Source: Trinickia dinghuensis
Lineage (GTDB): Bacteria; Pseudomonadota; Gammaproteobacteria; Burkholderiales; Burkholderiaceae
DNA: 64,000 bases
Direction of reading: 5' to 3'
Assembly: GCF_003367175.1 (NCBI RefSeq)
Contig: NZ_QRGA01000020.1
Coordinates: 1-64,000 of the forward strand
Shown: in pieces, positions 52,890 to 62,288 of the stretch
Position numbering within the stretch: the stretch's first letter is position 1
Layout of the letters: each line of letters opens with the position of its first letter
Notes under the pieces: generated by a model
Database searches by the model: none
The model's input: the letters and a program-made list of their open reading frames with translations, nothing else
What the model was told of the DNA's origin: nothing
Translations under genes and position numbers: made by a program

Positions 52890-53036
52890 GCGCGACGACG
52901 GCGATAAAGCGTCGATCGGTTCGTCGAAAGCGATGCCGGGCTTTGTCGCCTACCGTCGCGCTTCGTTTCCGGGTTGCGTCTTCGGCCAGGACAAAGGCTG
53001 AGGCACGCGCTTGAAATGCTGTTCGATGCGGTTCGG

Positions 53037-54002
53037 TCAACCGCCGTTGTTGGCGAAGCGCGCGATGGGATCGTCGGTGGTCGAAGCCGGCGCGCTTTGA
53101 GGGCTCGACGCCGTCGAAGCACGGGTGACTGGTACGTTCGATTCGGTCGAAGCAGGCTGCACCGTCGAAGCGCCGGCTTGCCGAGCCTGCTGGGCTGCTT
53201 GCCCCGCAGCCGGCGGTGGCGGCTCGAAGGCGTCGGCGGCCGCATCGATGGGGTCCTCGCTGCGCGCCGCGGCACTCGTCGGCACCTGGGGCGCCGGGCT
53301 GGCCGCCGGCATTGCCGAAACGACCGGCGCGGGTGATGCGGCTGCCGGGGCCGGCGCTGTCGCCACCGCCGCCGCGTCCGTTCGCACCGGCGGCTCAGCC
53401 GGCGTTTCGGGCACCTCGGGTGCTCGGGTCCCCGCGACTTCGGTTGGCGCATCGAACGGCGAGGGCGCCTTGAGCGGCGCCGCAACGCGGCGAATCCCGT
53501 CGAAGTGCCTTGCCCAATACGGGTTCGTCAGATAGTCGAGCCGGACGGTTCCGCCTGTAGACGGCGCATTGACGAAACGCAGCTTGCCGACGTAAATGCC
53601 GACGTGCGAATGGGGCCGGCCCGTCGTATTGAAGAAAATGAGATCGCCGGGCGCGATCTCGTCGGGCTCGATCGATTCGCCCCGATGGCTGATATCGGCC
53701 GTCGTTCGCGGCAGATCGACGTCGGCCGCGCGCGCGACGACATATCTCACCAGGCCGCTGCAATCGAACCCGCTTTCGGGCGTATTGCCGCCCCAGCGGT
53801 AGGGAATGCCGATGAGGCTCATGGCCTCGATCGAGATTTCCTCGCGGCCGATGCTGTGATCGACGAATCGCGGCAAGCCGGGCGGCATCGTGCGCAGCGT
53901 GTTTTCCCCGTACGAGCCACCGCTCGAGCGCGCGCTTCTGGGCGGCGCGCTCGAGCACGCAGCCAACGACAGCACGACGAGAATGACGAGCCACAATCGC
54001 AT
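53037..54002 (-). CDS. NlpC/P60-family lipoprotein (cell wall endopeptidase)
   Basis: 321 residues. Lipoprotein signal MRLWLVILVVLSLAAC with lipobox Cys16, then the NlpC/P60 domain: GIPYRWGG, nucleophile Cys81 in GFDCSGLVRY, His133 in HSHVGIYVG and APGDLIFF. Such enzymes cut D-Glu-mDAP stem peptides. The last 140 residues are a Pro/Ala/Ser-rich tail unusual for the family (Spr-like proteins end after the domain) and possibly a linker to the wall. ATG 54002 was chosen since it starts the signal peptide; the frame extends 70 codons upstream. Confidence 0.88.
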   Translation of the reverse strand: MRLWLVILVVLSLAACSSAPPRSARSSGGSYGENTLRTMPPGLPRFVDHSIGREEISIEAMSLIGIPYRWGGNTPESGFDCSGLVRYVVARAADVDLPRTTADISHRGESIEPDEIAPGDLIFFNTTGRPHSHVGIYVGKLRFVNAPSTGGTVRLDYLTNPYWARHFDGIRRVAAPLKAPSPFDAPTEVAGTRAPEVPETPAEPPVRTDAAAVATAPAPAAASPAPVVSAMPAASPAPQVPTSAAARSEDPIDAAADAFEPPPPAAGQAAQQARQAGASTVQPASTESNVPVTRASTASSPQSAPASTTDDPIARFANNGG

Positions 54003-54223
54003 GGAATGGCGAACCGGGCGCGCGCGGCGTCCGGTCCCGAGAGGTCTATCGAATGGCGAGCCCTCGCACGGGGGCGCTCGCTCACGCTGTTGCGGCCGAT
54101 AGTAGACCTGCCGGCGGGCCTTCGGCAAGAATTCTTCATCAATTACTTGAAGTTGTGCGCGCAAGCGTTGCCTCGCCGATACGCCGACACGTTCTGCGGA
54201 ATCGACGTTCATGCTCGAGCCCC

Positions 54224-54254
54224 AAAAGAAAAAACGCCCGGCGAGCCGGGCGTT
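54224..54254 (-). terminator. Rho-independent terminator after the PIN-PhoH gene
   Basis: A 10-bp stem AACGCCCGGC (54233-54242) / GCCGGGCGTT (54245-54254) with a 2-nt loop is followed on the minus strand by TTTTCTTTT. It lies 50 nt past the stop codon. Confidence 0.9.
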
Positions 54255-54303
54255 GAACGTCGAACGAAGTGTGCCGGGGCGGCGAGGCCGCGCCGGCGGC
54301 CGT

Positions 54304-56112
54304 TCAGAGGATGTCGGACGCGTAGTCTGCGAGCCGGGAGCGTTCGCCGCGTGCGAGCGTGACGTGGCCGCTATGCGCCCAGCCCTTGAAGCGATCGACG
54401 ACGTAGGTGAGGCCGGAGCTGCCTTCGGTCAGATACGGCGTGTCGATCTGCGCGATGTTGCCGAGGCAGACGATCTTCGTGCCCGGGCCGGCGCGCGTCA
54501 CGAGCGTCTTCATTTGCTTGGGCGTCAAGTTCTGCGCTTCGTCGATGATGAGGTACTTGTCGACGAAGGTGCGCCCGCGCATGAAATTCATGCTCTTGAC
54601 CTTCAAGCGCGAGCGAATCAGCTCCTGCGTGGCCGCGCGGCCCCATTCGCCGGCGCTGTCGTCGGTCCGCTGCAGCACTTCGAGGTTGTCGTCGAAGGCG
54701 CCCATCCAGGGCTGCATCTTCTCTTCCTCGGTCCCCGGCAAAAAGCCGATGTCTTCGCCGACGGGCACCGTCGCCCGCGTGACGATGATCTCGTTGTATC
54801 GCTTTTCGTCGAGCACCTGCGCGAGGCCGGCAGCCAGGGCAACCAGCGTCTTGCCGGTGCCGGCTTGGCCCAGCAGCGTCACGAAGTCGATCTCGGGATT
54901 CATGAGCAGGTTCAGCGCGAAATTCTGCTCGCGGTTTCGCGCCGTGATGCCCCAGACATTGTTCTTGTTATGGCTGTAGTCGCGCAGCGTCTGCAGAACG
55001 GCCGTCTTGCCGTTGAGCTCGCGCACGATGGCTTGGAACGGCGGCTCGCCGGTTTGCGGCTCGAGATAGACGAACTCGTTGACGAGCAGCGACGGACACA
55101 GGGGCCCCGTCACGCGGTAGTAGGTCGTGCCGGTCTTGTTGTCCTGCCAGCTTTCCATGCCCTTCGCGTGCTTCGTCCAGAAGTCCTGGGGCAGGGCACG
55201 CACGCCCGAGAACAGCAGATCCGAGTCCTCGAGGACTTGGTCGTTGAAGTAGTCCTCGGCCGGCAAGCCGAGCGCATGGGCCTTGATCCGCATGTTGATG
55301 TCTTTCGACACCAGCACGACTTGGCGGTCCTGACGATCGCGCTGCAGCGCGCGGACGACACCGAGAATCTGATTGTCGGCTTTGCCCTGCGGCAATCCTT
55401 CTACCGGCTCGATGTCGGCGAGCTTCGTCTGGAAGTACAGACGCCCGAGCGCCTCGCGGCTGCCGAGCCCGGACAGCGGCAGTCCTTCCGCGATCGGGCC
55501 GGCGTTCGCCACGAGCGAATCGAGCGTGCGGCTGACTTGCCGCGCGTTGCGCGCGACTTCGGACATGCCTTTCTTGTGATTGTCGAGTTCCTCGAGCGTC
55601 ATCATCGGCAGATAGACGTCGTGTTCCTCGAAGCGGAAAAGGCAGGTCGGATCGTGCATGAGCACGTTGGTGTCGAGCACGAACAGCTTGCGCAACTCGG
55701 TTTCGACGACGGCGGCCTTGCCGGTGCGGGCCTTGGCGGCACCGCGCGCGGCGGGCGCCTCGGCCGGCTGCGTTGCCGCGGCGGGGGCTTCCTTGCGTGC
55801 TTGTACAGGGACAGGGACAGGGGCAGGGGCGGGTTGCAACAGGGCGGCAGTCTGCTTCGATTTACGGGCGCGAGCCGAGGGAGCGGGCTCGGCGGCGGCC
55901 GGCGACGACGGCAACGGGCGCAGGGTCGCGCCCGCATTGGCGGCCGTGCCCATCGGGGCGGCTACATGGGCGGTCGAGCCATACTCGGCCGCCTCGGTTT
56001 GCTCCCCCATCGTCCCCTGTTTTTTGGCGCCTCGCGCCGGTCTGGCTTTGGCCTTGAATTCGTCGGGCGGCAACAGGCTGCCGAGCTTGCTGGGCGGGGT
56101 AGGCAAAGGCAT
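54304..56112 (-). CDS. PIN domain-PhoH ATPase fusion (PhoH2/YlaK-type)
   Basis: 602 residues. After a disordered Ala/Pro-rich N-terminal region (about 1-140) comes a PIN nuclease domain (FVLDTNVLMHDPTCLF, about 143-275, with the acidic residues ISDLE-like SKDIN), then a PhoH domain with Walker A GQAGTGKT (about 414) and Walker B LIIDEAQN (about 520). Family members act as RNA helicase-ribonucleases. ATG 56112 was chosen over 56139. The long disordered N-terminus is unusual but common in Burkholderia orthologues. It is followed by a terminator and separated from bcp by one. Confidence 0.9.
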   Translation of the reverse strand: MPLPTPPSKLGSLLPPDEFKAKARPARGAKKQGTMGEQTEAAEYGSTAHVAAPMGTAANAGATLRPLPSSPAAAEPAPSARARKSKQTAALLQPAPAPVPVPVQARKEAPAAATQPAEAPAARGAAKARTGKAAVVETELRKLFVLDTNVLMHDPTCLFRFEEHDVYLPMMTLEELDNHKKGMSEVARNARQVSRTLDSLVANAGPIAEGLPLSGLGSREALGRLYFQTKLADIEPVEGLPQGKADNQILGVVRALQRDRQDRQVVLVSKDINMRIKAHALGLPAEDYFNDQVLEDSDLLFSGVRALPQDFWTKHAKGMESWQDNKTGTTYYRVTGPLCPSLLVNEFVYLEPQTGEPPFQAIVRELNGKTAVLQTLRDYSHNKNNVWGITARNREQNFALNLLMNPEIDFVTLLGQAGTGKTLVALAAGLAQVLDEKRYNEIIVTRATVPVGEDIGFLPGTEEEKMQPWMGAFDDNLEVLQRTDDSAGEWGRAATQELIRSRLKVKSMNFMRGRTFVDKYLIIDEAQNLTPKQMKTLVTRAGPGTKIVCLGNIAQIDTPYLTEGSSGLTYVVDRFKGWAHSGHVTLARGERSRLADYASDIL

Positions 56113-56280
56113 GGTTTCCCTCAAAGAATCGAGTCGCATCTCATGCGCTGCCGAACGCTACACCCTCCTTCACGGGGCGAGCCTTCAAGTAGCGCGTTTC
56201 AGGTTTCGGTTCGCCGGTTCGCCTAGTTTTCGATCAGCTCCTTCGCGGAAAGTCGGCGAACGCCAATATTGCCGCCGCCG

Positions 56281-56326
56281 AAAAACAAAAAAGCCGCCGC
56301 TCCTGTTGCGATGGAGCAAGCGGCTC
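56281..56326 (-). terminator. Rho-independent terminator after bcp
   Basis: A two-part stem (AGCCGC 56292-56297 with GCGGCT 56320-56325, and GCTCC 56299-56303 with GGAGC 56313-56317) is followed on the minus strand by a run of T with one G (TTTTGTTTTT). It lies 112 nt past the bcp stop. The rest of 56113-56437 shows no gene. Confidence 0.85.
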
Positions 56327-56437
56327 GGTTTCGAGCATCGCGCGGCGCCTGACGGACGAAACATCGACCGAATCGACGGCGCTCGAGCGGACAGAACGAA
56401 GTGAACGGGAACTCATTGCAACGCAATATAACGCGCG

Positions 56438-56899
56438 TCAAAGTCCTTGTACAGCCTCAAGCGTTTCATCCACATGGCCCGGAACTTTCACCCCTCGCCA
56501 TTCGCGCTTGAGCACGCCGTTCGCATCGATCAGAAAGGTCGAACGTTCGATGCCGCGGACTTCCTTGCCATACATCTTTTTCATCTTGATGACGCCGAAC
56601 AGCGCGCAGAGCGCCTCGTCGGCATCCGAAATCAACGGGAACGGCAATTCGAGCTTGGCCTTGAAGTTCTCGTGCGAACGCAGGCTGTCGCGCGAGACGC
56701 CGACGATCTCCGCGCCGGCTTTCTTGAACTTCGGATACAGGTCGCGAAACTGTAATCCTTCCGTCGTGCAGCCCGGTGTGTTGTCCTTGGGATAGAAATA
56801 CAACACGACCTTCTTGCCGCGCAGGCCGGACAGCGTGATATCGCCGCCCGTCGCAGGCGCTGAAAAATCGGGGACGGGTTGGTCGACTGCAATGGGCAC
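56438..56899 (-). CDS. bcp: Thioredoxin-dependent thiol peroxidase (Bcp/PrxQ)
   Basis: 153 residues. Peroxiredoxin fold with the peroxidatic Cys44 in YFYPKDNTPGCTTEG. Reduces hydrogen peroxide and organic hydroperoxides in the cytoplasm. The resolving cysteine found five residues later in E. coli Bcp (Cys50) is absent here (GCTTEGLQF); the only other Cys is at 98. It may therefore work as a one-Cys enzyme or resolve with another thiol. It lies 91 bp downstream of arnD and may be read from the arn transcript. Confidence 0.93.
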   Translation of the reverse strand: MPIAVDQPVPDFSAPATGGDITLSGLRGKKVVLYFYPKDNTPGCTTEGLQFRDLYPKFKKAGAEIVGVSRDSLRSHENFKAKLELPFPLISDADEALCALFGVIKMKKMYGKEVRGIERSTFLIDANGVLKREWRGVKVPGHVDETLEAVQGL

Positions 56900-56989
56900 G
56901 TGGTTCTCCTGTTTTTATCGCGCAAATTGTCAAGCAGGCCGATTGAGGGGCGGCAAAGCCGCAAGCACCAGGACTTGCAAAATGGCCGG

Positions 56990-57886
56990 TCAGTCCGGCT
57001 GGACGATCAACTCGCCTGAACGGCCCGGAATCTCACCCCAGGTGACAGGGTACGATGGGAGTTCATTGCGGTCCAGCGCGGCATGGTAATCGCCCATCGT
57101 CGCAAACGTGTGACCTTGAGCATGCCAGCCGGCGAGTAGCTGCTCGAAGATGGGGGCGAGTTTTTGCCCTTCGAGTTCGGCGTGCAGCGTGAAGACTTGA
57201 TCGCGCGGGCTGTGCTCGGTGGCAGAAAGCAGGCGCCGGGCGACGTTCGATTCGTCGCAGCCGTCTACGCCGAGCAGCTCGTCGAGCGTCGGCAGGGTGG
57301 TCGGCAACTGCACATGCGCGAGGGTTTTACCGCCGACGACCGGCCGATACGGCGAATGGCCGCGCCCGTCCGAAGCGTAGCGCATGCCCCAGGCGTCGAT
57401 CTGCTCGAAGGCGTGTTCGTTCATCTGCCAGCCCGCCGAGCCGTGTGTCGCCGGCGGCGCGCCGAAGATATCGACGAAGCGCGCGAAGCTTTTCTGCATC
57501 TCCCCGGCAGTCCATTCGCGCCCGCGCGCCCGCACGTTGTCCTGCCAATAGACGTGATCCCACGTATGGATCCCGCATTCGAAGCCGGCTTCGTGGATCG
57601 CGCGCATCTCGGCGGTGGCGCGCCGGCCGATGTCGGGGCCGGGCAGCAATACCCCGTACATCAACTGCTTGACGCCGTAGTGTTCGACGACGGACGTGCG
57701 CGACACCTTCTTCAAGAACCCGGGCCTGAGCACGCGCCGCAGCGCCCAGCCCGTGTGGTCCGGGCCGAGGCTGAACAGGAACGTCGCGCGTGCCTTGAAG
57801 CGGTCGAATATGCGGGCGAGGTTGGGCACACCCTCGCGCGTACCGCGCAGCGTGTCGACGTCGATTTTCAGAACGATACGGGGCAA
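56990..57886 (-). CDS. arnD: 4-deoxy-4-formamido-L-arabinose-phosphoundecaprenol deformylase ArnD
   Basis: 298 residues, polysaccharide deacetylase fold: VLKIDVDTLRGTREGVPNL with the metal Asp, FECGIHTWDHVYWQD with the H-x3-H pair, FGAPPATHGSAGWQMN, and HAELEG. Removes the formyl group from the undecaprenyl-phosphate-linked sugar at the inner membrane so that L-Ara4N can be flipped and transferred to lipid A. Last of the arn genes here, 43 bp after the dehydrogenase gene. Confidence 0.95.
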   Translation of the reverse strand: MPRIVLKIDVDTLRGTREGVPNLARIFDRFKARATFLFSLGPDHTGWALRRVLRPGFLKKVSRTSVVEHYGVKQLMYGVLLPGPDIGRRATAEMRAIHEAGFECGIHTWDHVYWQDNVRARGREWTAGEMQKSFARFVDIFGAPPATHGSAGWQMNEHAFEQIDAWGMRYASDGRGHSPYRPVVGGKTLAHVQLPTTLPTLDELLGVDGCDESNVARRLLSATEHSPRDQVFTLHAELEGQKLAPIFEQLLAGWHAQGHTFATMGDYHAALDRNELPSYPVTWGEIPGRSGELIVQPD

Positions 57887-57929
57887 AGGCGGGTGTCCTT
57901 CTTAGGCTGTCCGACGAAGGTAGCCGCGA

Positions 57930-59006
57930 TTACTGCTGCTCGACGAGGGCGCGGGCGTCGGCGACATGGCCGCGGTACGCTTCGAAGATCTTGCGCAAAG
58001 CGTCGTCGAACGTGGTCGTCGGAGCCCAGTCCAGCTCGGCCATCGTGTTCTCGATCTTCGGCACGCGGTTCTGGACGTCCTGATAACCCTTGCCGTAGTA
58101 GGCGCCCGAGGACGTCTCGACGAGGTTCACCGCCTTGGCCGAATCGGCGTATTCCGAATATTCGGACGCCAGCGCGAGCATCTTGTGCGCGAGTTCGCGC
58201 ACCGAGAAGTTGTTCGTCGGATTGCCGATGTTGTAGATCTTGCCCGAGGCGATGCCGTTCGGATTGTCGATGATCTTCATCAGCGCGCTGATACCGTCGT
58301 CGATGTCGGTGAACGCGCGCTTTTGCGAGCCGCCGTCGACGAGGCTGATGTTCTCGCCGCGAACGATGTGGCCGAGAAACTGCGTGACCACGCGCGAACT
58401 GCCTTCCTTCGGGGTGTAGATCGAATCGAGGCCCGGCCCGATCCAGTTGAACGGGCGGAACAGCGTGAAATTCAAGCCTTCCTGCATGCCGTAGCCCCAG
58501 ATCACGCGGTCCATCAGCTGCTTCGAGCACGCGTAGATCCAGCGCGGCTTGTTGATCGGACCGTACGTGAGCGCGGAGGCTTCCGGGTCGAATTCGTCGT
58601 CGGCGCACATGCCGTAGACTTCCGACGTCGACGGAAACACCAGGTGTTTGCGGTACTTGACCGCCGAACGCACGATCGGCAGGTTCGCCTCGAAATCGAG
58701 CTCGAACACGCGCAGCGGCTGCTGCACGTAGGTGGCGGGCGTCGCGATCGCCACGAGCGGCAGAATCACGTCGCACTTTTTCACGTGATATTCGACCCAC
58801 TCCTTGTTGATCGTGATGTCGCCTTCGAAGAAGTGCATCCGCTCGTGCTGCGTCAGGTCGCCGAGGCGGTCCGTCTGCATGTCCATGCCGAACACTTCCC
58901 AGTCGGTCGTCTCGAGGATGCGCTTGGACAGATGGTGGCCGATGAAGCCATTGACGCCGAGGATCAGGACTTTCTTGGCGGAGCGTTCGGTTTTGGCGGA
59001 ATTCAT
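57930..59006 (-). CDS. arnA: UDP-glucuronate decarboxylase (ArnA C-terminal domain as a separate protein)
   Basis: 358 residues of the short-chain dehydrogenase superfamily: VLILGVNGFIGHHLSKRIL, STSEVYG with the catalytic Ser/Glu, RWIYACSKQLMDR with the Tyr-x3-Lys, and FRPFNWIGP. Oxidatively decarboxylates UDP-glucuronate to UDP-4-keto-arabinose. In E. coli this is the C-terminal half of bifunctional ArnA; here it is its own gene, whose ATG overlaps the formyltransferase stop (ATGA), so translation is coupled. Confidence 0.94.
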   Translation of the reverse strand: MNSAKTERSAKKVLILGVNGFIGHHLSKRILETTDWEVFGMDMQTDRLGDLTQHERMHFFEGDITINKEWVEYHVKKCDVILPLVAIATPATYVQQPLRVFELDFEANLPIVRSAVKYRKHLVFPSTSEVYGMCADDEFDPEASALTYGPINKPRWIYACSKQLMDRVIWGYGMQEGLNFTLFRPFNWIGPGLDSIYTPKEGSSRVVTQFLGHIVRGENISLVDGGSQKRAFTDIDDGISALMKIIDNPNGIASGKIYNIGNPTNNFSVRELAHKMLALASEYSEYADSAKAVNLVETSSGAYYGKGYQDVQNRVPKIENTMAELDWAPTTTFDDALRKIFEAYRGHVADARALVEQQ

Positions 59007-59956
59007 GAATGACGGGAACGATTAGTGATCTGAGCGAACTGCGCGGGCGTAACGACGGTTTCTTGCCCGTCGCGCTGATGCCGCAGCTCGGAAATGACGA
59101 TGGCGCGCGCGTCGCCGCACACGCCCAAACAAGTATTATCGCTTACGTGCAGACCCGGGGGCAAATTGGCGGGTGCGCTGGCGGCCGTGCCGATCGTTTC
59201 CAGGCCCGCCAATCGCGCACGCGCGACGACGAAGCGGTCCTCGCCGATGTCGGTGAACGCACCCGGGTACGGCGGCGCGACCGCGCGGATCAGGTTGTAG
59301 ACCTGCTGCGCGGGCTTGGACCAATCGATGCGGCCGTCTTCAGGTTTGCGTCCGCCGAAGTAGCTGCCGCGGGCCAGGTCGTTCGGCAGATGCGGCGCCT
59401 CGCCGGCCAACAGCGCGGGCAGCACGCGCCATAGCGTCTGCTCGGCCGCGACGGTGACTTTGTCGAACACTTCCTGCGCGGTATCGTCGGGCAGGATCGG
59501 GACGCTCGTTTGCGCGACGATCGCCCCGGCGTCGGGCTTGGCCGCCATTTCGTGCAGCGTTGCACCCGTCTCGGTTTCGCCGTTCAGGACCGCCCAGTTC
59601 GTCGGCACGCGGCCGCGATACTTGGGCAGGAGCGAGCCGTGCATGTTGTAGGCGCCGCGCGGTGCCAGCGCAAGCACGCCGGCCGGCAGCATATGGCGGT
59701 AGTAGAACGAGAAGATGAAATCGGGCCGCGCGCGCATGACCGCTTCGCGCAGCGCGGCGCCGGCGGGGTCGGAGGGCGTGATCGTCTCGATGCCGTGCTC
59801 GGCGGCTACTTGCGCGACGCTGCCGAACCAGATGCGCTCGGCCGGGTTGTCCTCGTGCGTGACGACGAGGGCGACGTCGACGCCGCGCGCGAGCAGCACG
59901 CGCAGGCAACGCACGCCGACATTGTGATAGGCAAACACGACGGCACGCGGTTTCAT
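59003..59956 (-). CDS. arnA: UDP-4-amino-4-deoxy-L-arabinose formyltransferase (ArnA N-terminal domain as a separate protein)
   Basis: 317 residues with a formyltransferase fold: VVFAYHNVGVRCLRVLLARG, the catalytic triad Asn104 and His106 in YNMHGSLLPKYRGRVPTNW and Asp142 in MAAKPDAG, and a C-terminal OB-like domain. Transfers formyl from 10-formyl-THF to UDP-L-Ara4N. ATG 59956 overlaps the arnC stop (ATGA). The open frame continues far upstream but that is antisense-like sequence within arnC. Splitting ArnA into two genes keeps both activities with a coupled 4-nt overlap. Confidence 0.94.
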   Translation of the reverse strand: MKPRAVVFAYHNVGVRCLRVLLARGVDVALVVTHEDNPAERIWFGSVAQVAAEHGIETITPSDPAGAALREAVMRARPDFIFSFYYRHMLPAGVLALAPRGAYNMHGSLLPKYRGRVPTNWAVLNGETETGATLHEMAAKPDAGAIVAQTSVPILPDDTAQEVFDKVTVAAEQTLWRVLPALLAGEAPHLPNDLARGSYFGGRKPEDGRIDWSKPAQQVYNLIRAVAPPYPGAFTDIGEDRFVVARARLAGLETIGTAASAPANLPPGLHVSDNTCLGVCGDARAIVISELRHQRDGQETVVTPAQFAQITNRSRHS

Positions 59957-60993
59957 CGGTTGCGGTCCTCGGGGTGAGCGTCGGGCAAGATGTCGCCGGC
60001 GACGGCCGGCGCGGGGGCGCGCGGCGCCACGTCGCCCGGGCGCCCTTCGAGTATCGTCTGCACGAGATAGCGAGGCCGCGCGCGAACCTGCTGGTAGATC
60101 CGGCCGATGTACTCGCCGAGCAGCCCGAGCGCGAAGATGATCACGCCGAGCATGAAGAACGTGATGGCGAACAGCGTGAACACCCCCTGAACTTCGGCAC
60201 CGATCACGAAGCGCCGCACCACGAGCAGGAGGAACAGACCCGCGGAGCCCATCGACAAGATCACGCCGATGAACGAGAGCCATTGCAGCGGCACGACGGA
60301 GAAGCCTGTCACGAGATCGAAGTTCAGGCGGATGAGGCTGTACAGCGAGTACTTCGATTCGCCCGCGAAGCGCTCCTCGTGCGCGACCTCGACTTCGATC
60401 GGGTTCTGCGCGAACGTATAGGCGAGGGCGGGGATGAACGTGTTGACTTCGCCGCAGCGGTTGATCGTATCGATGATCTTCCGGTTATAGGCGCGCAGCA
60501 TGCAGCCTTGGTCGGTCATCTTGATGTGCGTGATGCGCTCGCGTACGCGGTTCATCGCCCGCGAGGCCTTGCGCCGCCAGAGCGTGTCCTGGCGCTGCAT
60601 GCGGATCGAGCCGACGTAATCGTAGCCCTCGCGCATCTTCGAGACGAGCTTGCCGATCTCCTCGGGCGGATTTTGCAGGTCGGCGTCGAGCGTGATGATG
60701 ATCTCGCCGCGCGCCGCCTCGAAGCCGGCGAGGATCGCCATGTGCTGCCCGTAATTGCCGTTGAGCAGGACGACGCGCGTCGTGTCGGGGCGCGCACGGA
60801 ATTGCTCGGCCAGCAGCGCCGCCGATTTGTCGCGGCTGCCGTCGTTGATGAAGATGATCTCGTAGGTCGCGTCGAGCGCATCGAGCGCCGGATAAAGGCG
60901 CGCGTACAGCGCGTGCAGCCCCGCTTCTTCGTTGTAGACGGGGATGATGACCGAGACTTCCGGCTGCGCCGATCGGTGTTCCGTGTAACTCAT
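59953..60993 (-). CDS. arnC: Undecaprenyl-phosphate 4-deoxy-4-formamido-L-arabinose transferase ArnC
   Basis: 346 residues. GT2 glycosyltransferase domain: VSVIIPVYNEEAGLHAL, FINDGSRDKS, TLDADLQNPPEEI, then two C-terminal transmembrane helices (WLSFIGVILSMGSAGLFLLLVV and FTLFAITFFMLGVIIFALGLL). Moves Ara4FN from UDP to undecaprenyl phosphate on the cytoplasmic face. It starts 6 nt after arnB. Confidence 0.95.
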   Translation of the reverse strand: MSYTEHRSAQPEVSVIIPVYNEEAGLHALYARLYPALDALDATYEIIFINDGSRDKSAALLAEQFRARPDTTRVVLLNGNYGQHMAILAGFEAARGEIIITLDADLQNPPEEIGKLVSKMREGYDYVGSIRMQRQDTLWRRKASRAMNRVRERITHIKMTDQGCMLRAYNRKIIDTINRCGEVNTFIPALAYTFAQNPIEVEVAHEERFAGESKYSLYSLIRLNFDLVTGFSVVPLQWLSFIGVILSMGSAGLFLLLVVRRFVIGAEVQGVFTLFAITFFMLGVIIFALGLLGEYIGRIYQQVRARPRYLVQTILEGRPGDVAPRAPAPAVAGDILPDAHPEDRNR

Positions 60994-60999
60994 GTCCGC

Positions 61000-62154
61000 T
61001 TATTTCCCATATTGTTCGCAGATCTCGTTGACGGCGCCGCACACGCGCGCCACGTCACGCTCGGTCATCAGCGTGAACAGCGGCAGTGTGACCGTCGTCG
61101 CGCCGAAGCGCTCGGCGTGCGGGAACATGCCGGGCGCGAAGCCGCGAGCGCGGTAAAGCGTGAACAGATGAATCGCCGGGTAATGCACGCCCGAGCCGAT
61201 CCGGTACACATCGTGCAGTTTCTGCATGACGGCGGCCCGGTCGATCGTCAGGCGCTCCAGGGGCAGCGTGATCTGGAACATGTGCCAGTTGCCGTTCTCG
61301 AACTCGGCGGCCGGCAAGCCGACACCGAGCGCGACCGCCGCGCCGCCTTCGAACCCCGCGAAGTAGGCGCGAGCGAGCTTCTTGCGCTGAGCCAGGAAAC
61401 GCTCGACGTGCGCGAGCTGGCCCAGGCCGACGCGCGCCGCCACGTCGGTCAGATTGTACTTGCCGCCGAGCACGTCGCAATCCATGCCGTCGAAACCCTT
61501 GCGCGTGACGCCCTGCAGCCGGTACTTGCGCGCCAGTTCGGCTTCATCCGCGTCGTTCAGCACGAGCGCGCCGCCCTCGATCGACGTCAGGTTCTTGTTC
61601 GCATGGAAACTGAACGAGACGATGTCGCCGAGCTTGCCGATGCGCTCGCCGCGCCAGGTCGCGCCGAACGCCTGGGCGGCGTCTTCGATCACGCGCAGCT
61701 TATAGGCTCGCGCGATATCGTAGAGGCGATCCATGTCGACGGGAAGTCCCGCCAGAAAGACGGGGATGATCGCCTTGGTACGCGGGGTGATCGCTTTTTC
61801 GAGCAGATTCAGGTCGATGTTGCGCGTGGCCGGGTCGATGTCGACGAAAACGGGCGTTGCGCCCACCTCGAGAATCACGTTGGCCGTCGCGACCCACGAC
61901 GCCGGGGTCGTGATCACTTCGTCGCCCGGGCCCACGCCGGCGATGCGCAACCCGATTTCCATCGTCGCCGTGCCCGAGTTGAACGTGCGCACCGGACGGC
62001 CGCCGCAGAACGCCGAAAGCTGCTCCTCGAATGCCTGATTTTGCGGGCCCGTCGTGATCCAGCCGGAGCGCAGCACGTCGGCGACACCGGCGATCGTTTC
62101 CTCGTCGATTTCGGGACGCACGAACGGCAGGAAAGGAAGAGAGTCTTGGGTCAT
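61000..62154 (-). CDS. arnB: UDP-4-amino-4-deoxy-L-arabinose-oxoglutarate aminotransferase ArnB
   Basis: 384 residues, DegT/DnrJ/EryC1 PLP enzyme. PLP Lys187 in SFHANKNLTSIEGG; FNSGTATMEIGL, DAAQAFGATWRGERIG. Uses glutamate to convert UDP-4-keto-arabinose to UDP-L-Ara4N. The 134-bp gap upstream to the small transporter gene has no terminator, so the whole arn cluster is probably one transcription unit. Confidence 0.96.
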   Translation of the reverse strand: MTQDSLPFLPFVRPEIDEETIAGVADVLRSGWITTGPQNQAFEEQLSAFCGGRPVRTFNSGTATMEIGLRIAGVGPGDEVITTPASWVATANVILEVGATPVFVDIDPATRNIDLNLLEKAITPRTKAIIPVFLAGLPVDMDRLYDIARAYKLRVIEDAAQAFGATWRGERIGKLGDIVSFSFHANKNLTSIEGGALVLNDADEAELARKYRLQGVTRKGFDGMDCDVLGGKYNLTDVAARVGLGQLAHVERFLAQRKKLARAYFAGFEGGAAVALGVGLPAAEFENGNWHMFQITLPLERLTIDRAAVMQKLHDVYRIGSGVHYPAIHLFTLYRARGFAPGMFPHAERFGATTVTLPLFTLMTERDVARVCGAVNEICEQYGK

Positions 62155-62288
62155 GGATGGGCTTCGCTCGAGTATTCGGTTATTCGGTTGTTAGTGTTGT
62201 AGCGGCGCTCGCGGCGCCGGGAATGGTGTTTCGGTTTCGGCTTTGGCTTCGATGCGTCGTGAAACGCGATGATCTCGTTGCCGCGCGC

